Positions 14,684-24,260 are shown, numbered from the stretch's first letter. The stretch is 64,000 bases of DNA from an uncultured Clostridia bacterium (GCA_948434855.1 CAOJFR010000001.1:1-64000); one strand, 5' to 3'. The notes: generated by a model not told the origin, from the letters alone. Translations and numbers: made by a program.

Positions 14684-16555
14684 ATGAAAAATTTTAAAAC
14701 AGAATCAAAGAGAATCTTAGACCTTATGATAAATTCAATTTATACGCACAAAGAAATATTCTTAAGAGAGCTTATTTCAAACTGCTCAGATGCGATAGAT
14801 AAGCTATATTATAAAAGTCTTTCAGAAAACATAGGGCTGTCAAGAGGCGACTTTGACATAAAAATTAAGGCAGATAAAGAAAATAGAACTCTGACAATTT
14901 GTGACAACGGAATTGGAATGACTGCAGAAGAGTTAGAAAACAATCTCGGAACCATTGCAAAAAGTGGCTCGCTTGCGTTTAAGTCTGAAAATGAAAAGAA
15001 AGAAGACATAGACATAATTGGTCAGTTTGGTGTAGGTTTTTATTCAGTGTTCATGGTTGCAGAAAAGGTAGAAGTTTTGTCTAAGGCATATGGCGAAAAA
15101 AATGCACACATTTGGACAAGCAGTGGGGCAGATGGCTATGAAGTTAATGCTGCAGAAAAAGAAACCAATGGAACAGATATAAAAATATTCTTAAAGCCAG
15201 ATACAGAGGATGAAAAATATAGTGAGTTTTTAGAATATTATAAACTTAGAGAGCTAATAAAAAAATATTCAGACTATATTCATTATCCAATAAAGATAGA
15301 GCAAGAAGTTCCTGCTGGTTCAGAAGATGATGGTGCTGATAAAAAAATCATAACAAAAAAAGAATGGGAAACAATCAACTCAATGGTACCGCTTTGGAGA
15401 AAGCCAAAGACAGAAATTACTGATGAAGAATATAACACATTCTATAAAGATTTAACTTATGATTATGAAGATCCATTTCTTCACTTACACACTCAGGCAG
15501 AGGGCTTAGTAGAATATAAGGCATTAATATATATTCCAAAAAAATGTCCAGAAGCATACTTTTCAAAATACTTTGAAAGGGGCTTAAAACTATATTCAAA
15601 TGGCGTGCTTATAATGGATAAATGCAAAGAGCTAATTCCAGAATATTTTGGATTTGTTCAAGGCTTAGTTGACTGTGAGCTTTCGCTAAACATTTCACGT
15701 GAAATGGTTCAACATGACAGAAGTCTTCAAAAAATAGCAAGCAGCATTGAAAAGCAAATCAGAAAAGAGCTTCAAAATATGTGTGAAAATGATAGGCAAA
15801 AATATGAAGAATTTTATAAAGCATTTGGCTTGCAGTTAAAGGTTGGAATATATAACAACTGGGGCATGGACAAAGATAAGCTTCAAGATTTAATAATGTT
15901 CTATTCAATAAAACAAGATAAGCTAATAACTTTTAAAGACTATGTAAACGCAATGCAAGATGGACAAAAATACATTTACTATGCAACAGGAAATTCAGTG
16001 TTATCCATCAAAAAAATGCCACAGACAGAAAAGGTTCTTGGTGAAGGCTATGATGTTTTGTGCATGACAGAAAACGTAGATGAGTTTGCAATAAAATATG
16101 TAAATTCATATATGGAAAAAGAGTTTAAAAATGTAACCGATGGAGACACAGGAATACAAGATTCAACAGAAGAAATTAATGATGAAGATAAGCCAGTTAT
16201 AGAGCTAATAAAAAGCTCACTAGCGGGTGAAGTTTTTGATGTCAAGCTTTCAAAAAAACTTGGTGAACATCCAGTGTGCTTAAATAGTGTTGGCGAGGTT
16301 TCTTTAGAGATGGAAAAGGTGTTCAGAAATATGCCAGCTGGCGACCCATCTGCTCAAGATATTCGTGCAAAAAAGGTATTAGAAATTAATAGTGAACATT
16401 CTGTATATGCAAAAATAAAATCGCTATATGAAACAGATAAGGAAGCAGTCAAAGAAATTTCAGAAATTCTGCTTGGTCAGGCAAAGCTCATTGAAGGGCT
16501 TCCAATAGAAGATATGTCAAGGTTTATTACTCTTGTTGCAAAACACATTTCTTAA
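14684..16555 (+). CDS. htpG: Hsp90 chaperone HtpG (623 aa)
   Basis: ATP-dependent Hsp90 family chaperone. The N-terminal GHKL ATPase shows FLRELISNCSDAIDKL, DNGIGMTAEEL, GTIAKSGS and GQFGVGFYSVFMVA; the middle domain has LHTQAEGLVEYKALIYIP, ERGLKLYSNGVLI and LNISREMVQHD; the C-terminal dimerisation domain ends at residue 623. The start at 14684 is chosen because AAGAGG lies 7 bases upstream; an in-frame GTG at 14678 is inside that site. Regulated by the CIRCE-like operator. Confidence 0.95.
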   Translation: MKNFKTESKRILDLMINSIYTHKEIFLRELISNCSDAIDKLYYKSLSENIGLSRGDFDIKIKADKENRTLTICDNGIGMTAEELENNLGTIAKSGSLAFKSENEKKEDIDIIGQFGVGFYSVFMVAEKVEVLSKAYGEKNAHIWTSSGADGYEVNAAEKETNGTDIKIFLKPDTEDEKYSEFLEYYKLRELIKKYSDYIHYPIKIEQEVPAGSEDDGADKKIITKKEWETINSMVPLWRKPKTEITDEEYNTFYKDLTYDYEDPFLHLHTQAEGLVEYKALIYIPKKCPEAYFSKYFERGLKLYSNGVLIMDKCKELIPEYFGFVQGLVDCELSLNISREMVQHDRSLQKIASSIEKQIRKELQNMCENDRQKYEEFYKAFGLQLKVGIYNNWGMDKDKLQDLIMFYSIKQDKLITFKDYVNAMQDGQKYIYYATGNSVLSIKKMPQTEKVLGEGYDVLCMTENVDEFAIKYVNSYMEKEFKNVTDGDTGIQDSTEEINDEDKPVIELIKSSLAGEVFDVKLSKKLGEHPVCLNSVGEVSLEMEKVFRNMPAGDPSAQDIRAKKVLEINSEHSVYAKIKSLYETDKEAVKEISEILLGQAKLIEGLPIEDMSRFITLVAKHIS

Positions 16556-16565
16556 TAAAAAACGC

Positions 16566-16595
16566 AAAAACTCACTAAAAATAGTGAGTTTTTAT
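16566..16595 (+). terminator. Terminator of htpG
   Basis: AAAACTCACTA, loop, TAGTGAGTTTTT. Confidence 0.75.
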
Positions 16596-16652
16596 ATTAA
16601 AAACACTCAAACTTGCCAAAATTTGTGTGATAATCACATTAGCATAAAATAT

Positions 16653-16681
16653 TTGCTAAATGTTTAAATATATATTATATT
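16653..16681 (+). promoter_or_regulatory. Promoter of the rlmH operon, very close to the start codon
   Basis: TTGCTA (16653-16658), 17-base spacer, TATATT (16676-16681). The ATG is at 16688, seven bases on, and no ribosome-binding site is visible, so the transcript is probably leaderless. Confidence 0.5.
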
Positions 16682-16687
16682 ATAAAT

Positions 16688-17146
16688 ATGAAAATTAATA
16701 TAGTTTGTGTGGGCAAAATAAAAGAAAGGTTTTATATAGATGCAATAAATGAATATAGCAAGCGAATGAGCAAGTTTGCAGAGCTTACGATAATTGAAGT
16801 AAATGAAGCATCCAACGAAGAAAATCTTCAAAAAAAATCTGAGGCAGAAGGCAAATTACTGCTTGCAAAAAGCAGTGGAATTATTGTTTGCCTAGACTCT
16901 AAGGGAACACAATTTTCAAGCATAGAGCTTTCAAATTTCATTCATGAAAAACAGCTTAGTGGTGGCAGCACAATAAGCTTTGTTATTGGTGGTTCAAATG
17001 GTCTTTCTGCAGAAGTTTTGTCTAGGGCAAACGCAATAATTTCATTTGGAAAAATAACATTTCCGCATCAACTTTTTCGTGTGGTTTTAATGGAGCAAAT
17101 TTATAGGGCGTTCACAATAATTGCTGGGCTACCATATCACAAATAG
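16688..17146 (+). CDS. rlmH: 23S rRNA pseudouridine-1915 N3-methyltransferase RlmH (152 aa)
   Basis: SPOUT methyltransferase that modifies pseudouridine 1915 in helix 69 of 23S rRNA with SAM. Motifs: VGKIKERFYIDAINEYSKRM at the start, the SAM-binding knot FVIGGSNGLS, and the C-terminal FPHQLFRVVLMEQIYRAFTI...PYHK. Length is close to the family norm of about 155-160. First gene of rlmH-(ATPase)-argS-queH; the next gene starts 6 bases on. Confidence 0.95.
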   Translation: MKINIVCVGKIKERFYIDAINEYSKRMSKFAELTIIEVNEASNEENLQKKSEAEGKLLLAKSSGIIVCLDSKGTQFSSIELSNFIHEKQLSGGSTISFVIGGSNGLSAEVLSRANAIISFGKITFPHQLFRVVLMEQIYRAFTIIAGLPYHK

Positions 17147-17152
17147 AGGTCT

Positions 17153-19261
17153 ATGGAATATAAGTTTAAGCTTCTGAAAATTCATTGTGCTGGCTGTGCT
17201 TTAGCGCTAGAGCAAATCATTAATGAAATTGATGGTGTGTCTGCAGAAATCAACTTTGTAACAAAACTTTTAAAGCTAGAAATTAATTCAGACAACCCAG
17301 CAGAAACATTAACTGAGGTCAAGGCTGCAATTTCAAAATTTGATCATCAAATAGAAATTTCAGATTATGTTAGGCAAGAAGATTTTTCAGAAAAAGAAAA
17401 GAGAGAGCGAGAAAAAAACATAATAAGGCTGTCAGTTGCAGCGGTAATTTTGATAGTCAATTTTTTCATGCCAGTTTTTTGGATTAAAATTTGTATTTAT
17501 GTTTTAACATATTTGCTTGTCAGCTACAAGGTGCTTTATAAGGCAGCAAGAAACATATTGCATGGAAAGGTTTTTGATGAAACATTTTTAATGACGCTTG
17601 CTTCGCTTGGTGCGTTTATAATTGGAGAATACACTGAAGCTGTTTCAGTCATGCTCTTATATGAGGTTGGAGAGATACTGGAAGATGTAGCGGTTGGCAA
17701 GTCAAAAAGAATGGTAGAGTCGCTTTTAGAAATTAAGCAGCCCTATGCAAATTTTTATGATGGAGAATCTGAAACAAGGGTATTGTTAAGTGAGCTTTCG
17801 GTTGGCGATTTAATAATAATAAAGCCAGGAGAGCGTGTGCCGCTAGATTCAGAAATTATAGAGGGCACAAGCTATCTAGATATGTCGGTTTTAACAGGCG
17901 AAACAAAAGATGTAATAGTAAAGCCACATGACCACATATTGTCTGGTTCAATAAATGGTTCAAGCGTGCTTATAGCTAGGGTTGAAAAAACAGAGAGCGA
18001 AAGCACAGTATCAAAAATTGTAGAGTTGGTTGAAAGGGCAACAGAGTCAAAGGCAAAAACAGAAAGGTTCATTTCAAAGTTTTCAAGAATATACACTCCT
18101 GTTGTAATTGCCTTAGCTTTCATAATTGCATTCATTCCTCCAATCTTTAGTGGCTATAGCAATTTTTCAAGCTTTGCCTATAGGGCACTTTGTTTTTTGG
18201 TTGTATCATGTCCGTGCGCTTTAGTAATTTCCGTTCCGCTAACATATTTTGCAAGCATAGGTTCGTTTGCAAGAATGGGAATAATGGTCAAAGGTGCAAA
18301 CTTTGTTGAAGTGCTTGCAAAAGTAAATGCAGTAGTATTTGATAAAACCGGAACTTTAACTAAGGGAGAGTTTGAAATTTCTGAAATTTATGCTAGTGGA
18401 GAGCATACTAAGAGTGAAATTCTTGAAACAGCGGCATATGCAGAAAGTTTTTCAAATCACAAAATAGCAAAATCTCTCGTCAGCAAATATTTAGAAGAAA
18501 ACGAGGGCAAAGCAATAAATCAGGCATGGATAAATGATTATACAGAGTATGCGGGCAAGGGCATAAAGGCAAACATATTCATGCAAGAAACATTAATTGG
18601 AAATAGCAAGTTTTTAAAAGAGAATGGCATAAAGTTTTTTGAAGTCAACAAAACAGGAACAGTTTTATATGTTGCAGCAGGCGGCGAATATTTGGGTTAC
18701 ATCGTAATTGAAGATACAATAAGACCAGATTCAGCGCTTGCAATAAAAGGTTTAAAGGAAATGAAAATTTCCGATATCATGCTTTGTACGGGCGATAGTG
18801 AAGCCGTTGCAGTTGAAACAGCAAATAAGTTAGGAATAAAAAATCCGCAGTTTGGCTTGCTTCCTGAAGATAAAGTGGCTATAATAACAAATAAGGTAAA
18901 CTCTGGAAAAACAGTTGCGTTTGTTGGCGATGGCATAAACGATGCACCTTCGCTTGCAAGCAGTTCAGTTGGAATATCCATGGGAAAACTCGGAAGCGAC
19001 ATAGCCATTGAGGCGTCAGATGTGGTTTTAATGACAGACGAGCCAAAAAAAGTTGCACTCGGCATAAAAAAAGCAAGAAAAACAAGAAGCATAGTGCTGC
19101 AAAACATAATTGGCTCAATATCAATAAAGGTAATAATCTTAGGTCTTATTGCATTCGGAATTTCAGGAATGTGGCTGGCGGTGTTTGCAGATGTGGGCGT
19201 AAATCTCTTGGCGGTATTAAATTCACTAAGAGCAATGCTTAAACAAAAGGAGAAACTATGA
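17153..19261 (+). CDS. Heavy-metal P1B-type ATPase, Zn/Cd/Pb-type (702 aa)
   Basis: Membrane pump for divalent heavy metals. N-terminal HMA domain with HCAGCAL, six to eight membrane segments, TGE loop (LTGETKD), metal-site CPC in SCPCALVISVP, phosphorylation motif DKTGTLTKG, and hinge GDGINDAP. The usual HP motif of the nucleotide domain reads SNHKIAKSL here, with Lys instead of Pro. It has ATGA overlap with argS. The ZntA/CadA-like class is inferred from the CPC and the end of the protein; the substrate is not proven. Confidence 0.88.
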   Translation: MEYKFKLLKIHCAGCALALEQIINEIDGVSAEINFVTKLLKLEINSDNPAETLTEVKAAISKFDHQIEISDYVRQEDFSEKEKREREKNIIRLSVAAVILIVNFFMPVFWIKICIYVLTYLLVSYKVLYKAARNILHGKVFDETFLMTLASLGAFIIGEYTEAVSVMLLYEVGEILEDVAVGKSKRMVESLLEIKQPYANFYDGESETRVLLSELSVGDLIIIKPGERVPLDSEIIEGTSYLDMSVLTGETKDVIVKPHDHILSGSINGSSVLIARVEKTESESTVSKIVELVERATESKAKTERFISKFSRIYTPVVIALAFIIAFIPPIFSGYSNFSSFAYRALCFLVVSCPCALVISVPLTYFASIGSFARMGIMVKGANFVEVLAKVNAVVFDKTGTLTKGEFEISEIYASGEHTKSEILETAAYAESFSNHKIAKSLVSKYLEENEGKAINQAWINDYTEYAGKGIKANIFMQETLIGNSKFLKENGIKFFEVNKTGTVLYVAAGGEYLGYIVIEDTIRPDSALAIKGLKEMKISDIMLCTGDSEAVAVETANKLGIKNPQFGLLPEDKVAIITNKVNSGKTVAFVGDGINDAPSLASSSVGISMGKLGSDIAIEASDVVLMTDEPKKVALGIKKARKTRSIVLQNIIGSISIKVIILGLIAFGISGMWLAVFADVGVNLLAVLNSLRAMLKQKEKL

Positions 19262-21048
19262 ATATAAAAAAAATCTTAACAGAAAGTTTAAAAGAGAGCT
19301 TTGCACATTTAGGTTATAGTGCCGATGATATCAGTTTAAATTTTTCAAACAAGCCAGAGCTTGCAGATTTTCAATGCAATTCAGCTTTTGCGCTCGCAAA
19401 AAAATTAGGACAGAGTCCTGAAGTTGTTGCAAATTCCATAATGGCAAATTTAAAGCAAGACATTGCAGAAACAAGTTTTGCAAAACCGGGCTTTATAAAC
19501 TTCAAAATAAAAGATGAAGTTTTGTCAGAACTTTTAAACTCAGCCATTTCAAATGAAAGGCTGGGGCTTGAAGAACTTGATGAAGATGAAAAAATCAAAG
19601 TAGTTATGGATTATGGCGGTGCAAATGTTGCAAAAGAGCTCCACATTGGACACCTTCGTTCTCCTGTTATTGGTGAAAGCCTTGCAAGGCTATATAAAAT
19701 TTTAGGAAATGAAGTAATAACAGACACACATCTTGGCGATTGGGGGCTTCAAATGGGGCTAACAATAGCTCAGCTTGAAGATGACGGCTATGTTGATGGC
19801 TATTTTGATAAAACCAAGCAAAATAAAGAAATAACGCTAGACACCTTAAATGAAGAATATCCAAAGGCATCAAAGCGCAAAAATTCTGATGAAGAGTTTA
19901 AGAAAAAGGCAGAGCGTTACACAAAGTTTGTTCAAGATAAAAAAGAGCCATATTGGACAATTTATGAAACAATAAGAAACATCTCAGTTGAAAGAATAAA
20001 GGCAAACTATGAAAAGCTAAATTGTTTCTTTGACCTTTGGTATGGCGAAAGCACATCAGCTGACTTAGTTGAAGAAGTTGTGCAAAAATTTATAGACATG
20101 GGCTTAACAAGAACTCATGAGGGTGCACTGGTTGTAGATGTTGCAAGAGAGGGTGAAAACGTTCCAATAGAAAAGAAAAATCCAGAAGACCCACAAATGT
20201 ATAAAAACCCAATGCCTCCAGTATATCTCAAAAAGAGCAATGGAGCTGATGTTTATGACACCACAGACATTGCAACCATATATCAAAGGAATAAAGATTT
20301 TGCTCCAGACAAAATCATGTATGTTGTAGATAAAAGACAGGCAGTCCACTTTGAACATTGCTTTAGGGCGGTCAAAATGGCAGGAATTTCACCAGAGAAT
20401 CAGCAGCTTCAGTTTGTAGGTTATGGCACAATAAATGGAACCGACGGAAAGCCATTCAAAACAAGGTCTGGCGACACAATAAAGCTAGAAGATATCATAA
20501 ACTTAATAAGCAGTGGGGCAGAAAAAAAGTTAGCAAATAACGGAATTTCAGAAAAAAGTGAGCTTGCACTCAAAATAGGAGTTGCCGCAATGAAATTTGG
20601 CGACCTTTCAAATGACCCATTAAAAGACTATGTGTTTGACATAGACAAGTTCGCCTCATTTGAGGGCAAAACAGGGCCATACATACAATATACTGGTGCA
20701 AGAATTAGTTCGCTGTTAACAAAAGCCGGCGTAATTGATAAAACAGATTATCTTGAAAACTTAAAGCTCATAAGCATTTCAGACCAAAATCAAAGAAATA
20801 TAGCCATAAGTTTTTTAAAGCTTCAAGAAAGTTATTTCACTTGCTACAAAAACACAACGCTCAGTCCACTGGCTTTGGGCTTATATGATTTTGCAGCAAG
20901 TTATTCAAAATTTTATAATGACACAAGAATTTTAACCGAGCAGAATGAAAATAAGAAAAATAGCTTTTTAGCATTAAGCTATTTGGTTTTAAAGGCAATA
21001 AAGCAGGCAAGCAATGTGCTAGCGTTTGAAATTCCTGAAAAGATGTAG
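19258..21048 (+). CDS. argS: Arginyl-tRNA synthetase (596 aa)
   Basis: Class I synthetase charging tRNA-Arg. N-terminal arginyl-specific domain (residues 1-90), catalytic core with ANVAKELHIGHLRSPVIGE (HIGH motif), DTHLGDWGLQ, DKRQAVHFEH, TINGTDGKPFKTRSGD in place of KMSKS as is common for ArgRS, and the C-terminal anticodon domain. Its ATG overlaps the ATPase stop (ATGA), with AAGGAGAAACT before it. Of note, the split tRNA-Arg in this window is one of its substrates. Confidence 0.95.
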   Translation: MNIKKILTESLKESFAHLGYSADDISLNFSNKPELADFQCNSAFALAKKLGQSPEVVANSIMANLKQDIAETSFAKPGFINFKIKDEVLSELLNSAISNERLGLEELDEDEKIKVVMDYGGANVAKELHIGHLRSPVIGESLARLYKILGNEVITDTHLGDWGLQMGLTIAQLEDDGYVDGYFDKTKQNKEITLDTLNEEYPKASKRKNSDEEFKKKAERYTKFVQDKKEPYWTIYETIRNISVERIKANYEKLNCFFDLWYGESTSADLVEEVVQKFIDMGLTRTHEGALVVDVAREGENVPIEKKNPEDPQMYKNPMPPVYLKKSNGADVYDTTDIATIYQRNKDFAPDKIMYVVDKRQAVHFEHCFRAVKMAGISPENQQLQFVGYGTINGTDGKPFKTRSGDTIKLEDIINLISSGAEKKLANNGISEKSELALKIGVAAMKFGDLSNDPLKDYVFDIDKFASFEGKTGPYIQYTGARISSLLTKAGVIDKTDYLENLKLISISDQNQRNIAISFLKLQESYFTCYKNTTLSPLALGLYDFAASYSKFYNDTRILTEQNENKKNSFLALSYLVLKAIKQASNVLAFEIPEKM

Positions 21049-21050
21049 TT

Positions 21051-21647
21051 ATGGAAAAGAAAAAGTTATTATTGCACTCGTGTTGTGCACCTTGTTCAAC
21101 ATCGGTCATAGACCAGCTTAAAGAAAATTATGATATTACAATTTTTTATTATAATCCAAACATTTATCCAGAAGAAGAATACTTAAAGCGTAAGGCAGAA
21201 GAGATAAAATACATTGAAATTTTGCATAAAACTCAGCCAAACGTTTCAATCTCGTTGCTAGATTCAGATTATGATAAAGATAGTTTTTACTCTGCGGTCA
21301 AGGGGCTAGAAAAAGAGCGAGAAGGCGGTGCAAGGTGTCCAGTATGTTTTAGGCTAAGGCTAGAAAAAACGGCGAACAAAGCCAAAGAAATGGGCTTTGA
21401 TGTGTTTGGAACAACGCTAACAGTAAGTCCTCACAAAAATTCTGAAATAATTACCAAAATAGGGCTAAGTTTAGAGGAAGAATATGGCATAAAATATCTC
21501 GCTGAAAACTTCAAAAAGAAGGATGGCTACAAAAAAAGCATAGAGCTTTCCAAACAAAATAATTTATATCGTCAAAATTATTGTGGTTGTGAGTTTGCAT
21601 TAAAAATTCAGCAAAAAGAGGAACCAAACAGTCTAAAACAGGCATAA
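21051..21647 (+). CDS. queH: Epoxyqueuosine reductase QueH (198 aa)
   Basis: Last step of queuosine synthesis: reduces epoxyqueuosine to queuosine in tRNA. It is the non-homologous alternative to QueG. Signature cysteines: HSCCAPCS near residue 10, ARCPVCFRLRLE near 98, and YRQNYCGCEFA near the end, which bind a 4Fe-4S cluster and an iron. Last gene of the rlmH operon, two bases after argS. It functionally belongs with queA (33963) and the damaged tgt (35013). Confidence 0.9.
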   Translation: MEKKKLLLHSCCAPCSTSVIDQLKENYDITIFYYNPNIYPEEEYLKRKAEEIKYIEILHKTQPNVSISLLDSDYDKDSFYSAVKGLEKEREGGARCPVCFRLRLEKTANKAKEMGFDVFGTTLTVSPHKNSEIITKIGLSLEEEYGIKYLAENFKKKDGYKKSIELSKQNNLYRQNYCGCEFALKIQQKEEPNSLKQA

Positions 21648-21676
21648 AAAAAGACCATCATCTGATGGTCTTTTAA
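21648..21676. terminator. Bidirectional terminator between queH and cmk
   Basis: AAAAGACCATCA, short loop, TGATGGTCTTTT; T runs on both strands. Confidence 0.8.
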
Positions 21677-21677
21677 T

Positions 21678-22397
21678 TTAGTCATTAATTGAAGATAATA
21701 TAATGCCTCTTGCGTTCAAAAACTCGTTGTCAATAAGTTTTCTTTCAAGAAGTGTTTTCAAAATAATATCCAAACATTCTTGAATTGTGCTAAGGCTTGT
21801 GTCAATAAGCAAAGAATTTTCACACATAATAAGTGGAGAAATTTCTCTGTGCATATCCTTATAGTCTCTGTCTTTAAGTTCTGCAATAACTGTATCAAGC
21901 GAAACATTTTCACCAAGTTTTTCAAAGTCTTTCATTCTGCGTTTTGCTCTAGTTTCAATCTCGCAGTCAACAAAAACCTTAAGGTCTGCGTCAGGGAAGA
22001 TAACAGAGCCAATATCTCTGCCTTCCATAACAATATTCTCGTTATAAACAGCGGTATCTCTTTGAAGTTTGCGAACAAACTCACGAATAAAAGGTTTAAC
22101 AGCAATTTTGGTTACAAAGGCATCAACTTCTTCAAGGTGAAGTTTGTCAGTAACATTAATGCCGTCAACAATCATAGAGTTTTGTTTGCCGTCAAAAGTA
22201 TAAACAATTTTAGTTGATTCAATAAGGTGATGAAGCTTAACATCGTCATTTTCGCCAATTCCCAAGTTAAGCACTTTAACGGTAAGCGCTCTATAAAGGT
22301 CGCCAGCACTAAAAAAGCCAAAATTTAAGGTTTTAGCAAGTTCTTTAGCAAGTGTAGATTTTCCTGAACCGCAGGTTCCATCAATAGCAATAATCAT
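21678..22397 (-). CDS. cmk: Cytidylate kinase (239 aa)
   Basis: Phosphorylates CMP and dCMP to diphosphates. P-loop GTCGSGKST at residues 7-15, SAGDLYRALT for the base-binding strand, MEGRDIGSVIFPDADLKVF, and REISPL near residue 190 (DRxxxxxPL type). The C-terminal 25 residues after the kinase core are not family typical. It is the only minus-strand gene in this section, with a GGAGTGAATT site. Separated from queH by a shared terminator. Confidence 0.92.
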   Translation of the reverse strand: MIIAIDGTCGSGKSTLAKELAKTLNFGFFSAGDLYRALTVKVLNLGIGENDDVKLHHLIESTKIVYTFDGKQNSMIVDGINVTDKLHLEEVDAFVTKIAVKPFIREFVRKLQRDTAVYNENIVMEGRDIGSVIFPDADLKVFVDCEIETRAKRRMKDFEKLGENVSLDTVIAELKDRDYKDMHREISPLIMCENSLLIDTSLSTIQECLDIILKTLLERKLIDNEFLNARGIILSSIND

Positions 22398-22473
22398 AAT
22401 TCACTCCTTGATATTATCATACTAAATAATACATAAGTTTGTCAAAAATTCAAAGCAAAATAAGCAAACTATT

Positions 22474-22501
22474 TTGATATTTTTTGGTTTTGATATATTA
22501 T
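22474..22501 (+). promoter_or_regulatory. Promoter of the Mrr-like gene, close to the start codon
   Basis: TTGATA (22474-22479), 16-base spacer, TATTAT (22496-22501). The ATG is at 22511, nine bases after the -10 box, with no ribosome-binding site. Confidence 0.4.
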
Positions 22502-22510
22502 TTTCTTATA

Positions 22511-23113
22511 ATGAAACAAAATAAAATTTATAAAGGGAATAAAATTTTGTATATTTTTAAGATAATTTTAAGAATTATCTTATTTCCACTTGTTTTAATA
22601 TATTTGCTTAAGCAAACACGTCAGAGGATAAAACTCAAAAAAGAGCAAAAAAAGCAGATAAGTTTTTATGAAAAAACCCAGTTAAATAGTCTTAGCGGAA
22701 CAGATTTTGAGCTAAGCCTAAAAAATCTTTTTGAAAATATGGGGTATGTTGTTAGGCTAACAAAAGCGTCAAAAGACTTTGGTGCAGACTTAATAATAAG
22801 CAAAAATAACATCAGTTCAATAGTGCAGGCAAAAAGATATAATCACACGGTCGGAATCAGGGCAGTTCAAGAAATAATAGCCGCAAGAGAATACTATAAA
22901 ATAAGAAATTGTTTTGTGGTCACAAACAGCGAATTTTCCACAGAGGCAAAACAGCTTGCAGAAAAAAGTGAGGTTCAATTAATAGGCGGAGAGCTCTTGC
23001 AAAAGCTTATAACAAAATATGACGTCAAACTGCAAAAAACGCAGAAAAACACGGGTGTTATGTCAGACGAAGCACGTGCAAAAATCATGCAAAAATATAG
23101 GTGGTTTATATAA
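22511..23113 (+). CDS. Membrane-anchored Mrr-type restriction endonuclease-like protein (200 aa)
   Basis: One N-terminal membrane segment (about residues 14-33, IFKIILRIILFPLVLIYLL), a basic stretch, then a PD-(D/E)xK nuclease domain of the Mrr_cat group: SGTDFELSLKNLFENMGYVV, the acidic residue in DFGADLII and QAKRY as the catalytic core, then AVQEIIAAREYY. Such single-TM proteins are widespread in Bacillota. A role in DNA restriction is inferred; a housekeeping role is also possible. The start at 22511 is preferred over a TTG at 22484, which lies before the promoter's -10 box. Confidence 0.7.
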   Translation: MKQNKIYKGNKILYIFKIILRIILFPLVLIYLLKQTRQRIKLKKEQKKQISFYEKTQLNSLSGTDFELSLKNLFENMGYVVRLTKASKDFGADLIISKNNISSIVQAKRYNHTVGIRAVQEIIAAREYYKIRNCFVVTNSEFSTEAKQLAEKSEVQLIGGELLQKLITKYDVKLQKTQKNTGVMSDEARAKIMQKYRWFI

Positions 23114-23197
23114 AAAAATAAAATTTTTGGCGAATGAAGAATTTTCTGATTAATTTCTAAATATTTGGCATAAACTACTCTTGAGGTAAGACTTTAA

Positions 23198-23935
23198 ATG
23201 TTTGAACTAATGGTAAGTATCACTCAGGATAAACAGAATTTTATTCATGACCTATACTCAAAACTTCATGCAGAAGTAAAGAGAGATAAGGGCATAATAG
23301 CGGAGCATTCGTTTAATGGCAGGTCAACAGTTTCCGTAGCTGTTCCAGAGAAAAAGAAGGAATACTATAAGTCAAAAATTCTTGACGAAATAATCTTTAT
23401 AATAATTGATGAATATAAATTCAATTTTTATAGAGACAACCTGCAAATATTAGGGCAAAATGTGGTTTGTCAGTCTTTTTTAAAAGCAATATCAATATTT
23501 GATGCAGACATAGACAAAGACGTCATTAAGCAAAAAATAGAGCTAAAGGGAGAGGTTTTGGTTGACAGTTTTTACTATTTCAGGCTAGGAAGTTTAAAGG
23601 CAAGGTGGCAAAAGACGGCAAACATAATAAATCAAAATCAGGTGCTTAGCAGCCTAAGCTCAATGCTTGGCGTGCTCAAATATTTAACAATGACATCAGA
23701 AAACCTTTCAGTAACAACCGAAGTCTCAGTCAGCAAAAAGCAGATAAAGTTAAAAGGCTATGCAAGCAGCAAGTGCTTCAAAAGAGATTTTGAGGGTCAT
23801 TCAAATTTTTTAACAGAAATTGTAAGGCTCAATCCAGTAAAAATTAATCTAAAGGTCAGTGAAGACGAAGGCGAAGACAGCATTGCAGACCTTCTTTCAC
23901 AAATATTTGCTGATAAAGTTTATTTTGTGCGTTAA
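23198..23935 (+). CDS. YtxC-like protein (245 aa)
   Basis: The protein resembles the YtxC family (annotated in Bacillus as a sporulation protein of unknown function): an N-terminal alpha/beta half, then DEIIFIIIDEYKFNFYRDNL, a long helical middle, and a C-terminal CFKRDFEGHSNFLTEIVRLN...EDEGEDSIADLLSQIF. Position directly upstream of thrS is also as in Bacillus, which supports the call. Only a spaced GAGG lies before the ATG. It does not prove that the organism sporulates. Confidence 0.55.
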   Translation: MFELMVSITQDKQNFIHDLYSKLHAEVKRDKGIIAEHSFNGRSTVSVAVPEKKKEYYKSKILDEIIFIIIDEYKFNFYRDNLQILGQNVVCQSFLKAISIFDADIDKDVIKQKIELKGEVLVDSFYYFRLGSLKARWQKTANIINQNQVLSSLSSMLGVLKYLTMTSENLSVTTEVSVSKKQIKLKGYASSKCFKRDFEGHSNFLTEIVRLNPVKINLKVSEDEGEDSIADLLSQIFADKVYFVR

Positions 23936-23941
23936 AAAATA

Positions 23942-23969
23942 TTGACAAATAAAAATTTTGGCATATAAT
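23942..23969 (+). promoter_or_regulatory. Promoter of the T-box/thrS transcript
   Basis: TTGACA (23942-23947), 16-base spacer, TATAAT (23964-23969). Confidence 0.75.
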
Positions 23970-23975
23970 AAACTT

Positions 23976-24187
23976 GTATACTTGCAGAACAAGTAGTTTG
24001 CAAAAACTGACCAAGAGAGAGGGGGTCATGGGCTGAAAGCCTCCTTGTTAAGATTGCAAAATGAAACCACCTGCATTTTAAAAAACCAAATAAATTAATG
24101 AGGCTGGGCATAATGTCCAGTGAAGTAAGGTGGAACCACGATAAGTTATCGTCCTTACGCTAAGTTTTAGCGTGAGGGCTTTTTTTA
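23976..24187 (+). promoter_or_regulatory. T-box riboswitch before thrS
   Basis: Leader of about 210 bases with the conserved T-box sequence AGGTGGAACCACG at 24128-24140, followed by the terminator at 24153-24187 (CCTTACGCTAA, loop, TTAGCGTGAGG, T run). Uncharged tRNA-Thr should bind the specifier and the T-box, forming the antiterminator (TGGAACC pairing near GTCC). The specifier is probably an ACC codon near 24066-24071 (AAACCACC), in line with threonine. Stem I begins near the AGAGAGGGGGTC stretch. Confidence 0.9.
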
Positions 24188-24260
24188 TGCAAAACATAAA
24201 GTGAAAAGTGCTAAAAAAAGTCTCATAACGCAAAAATGCTCAGATAAAAAGGAGAATATC

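Noticed and set aside
18697..19124. Long open frames on the minus strand within the ATPase gene, and similar ones inside many other genes
   Set aside because: They mirror well-supported genes in another frame and have no motifs or ribosome-binding sites.
22484..22510. Upstream TTG start for the Mrr-like gene
   Set aside because: It lies before the -10 box of the likely promoter and has no ribosome-binding site.
24201..24260. Upstream GTG start for thrS
   Set aside because: No ribosome-binding site, while the ATG at 24261 has AAGGAG and begins the TGS domain.
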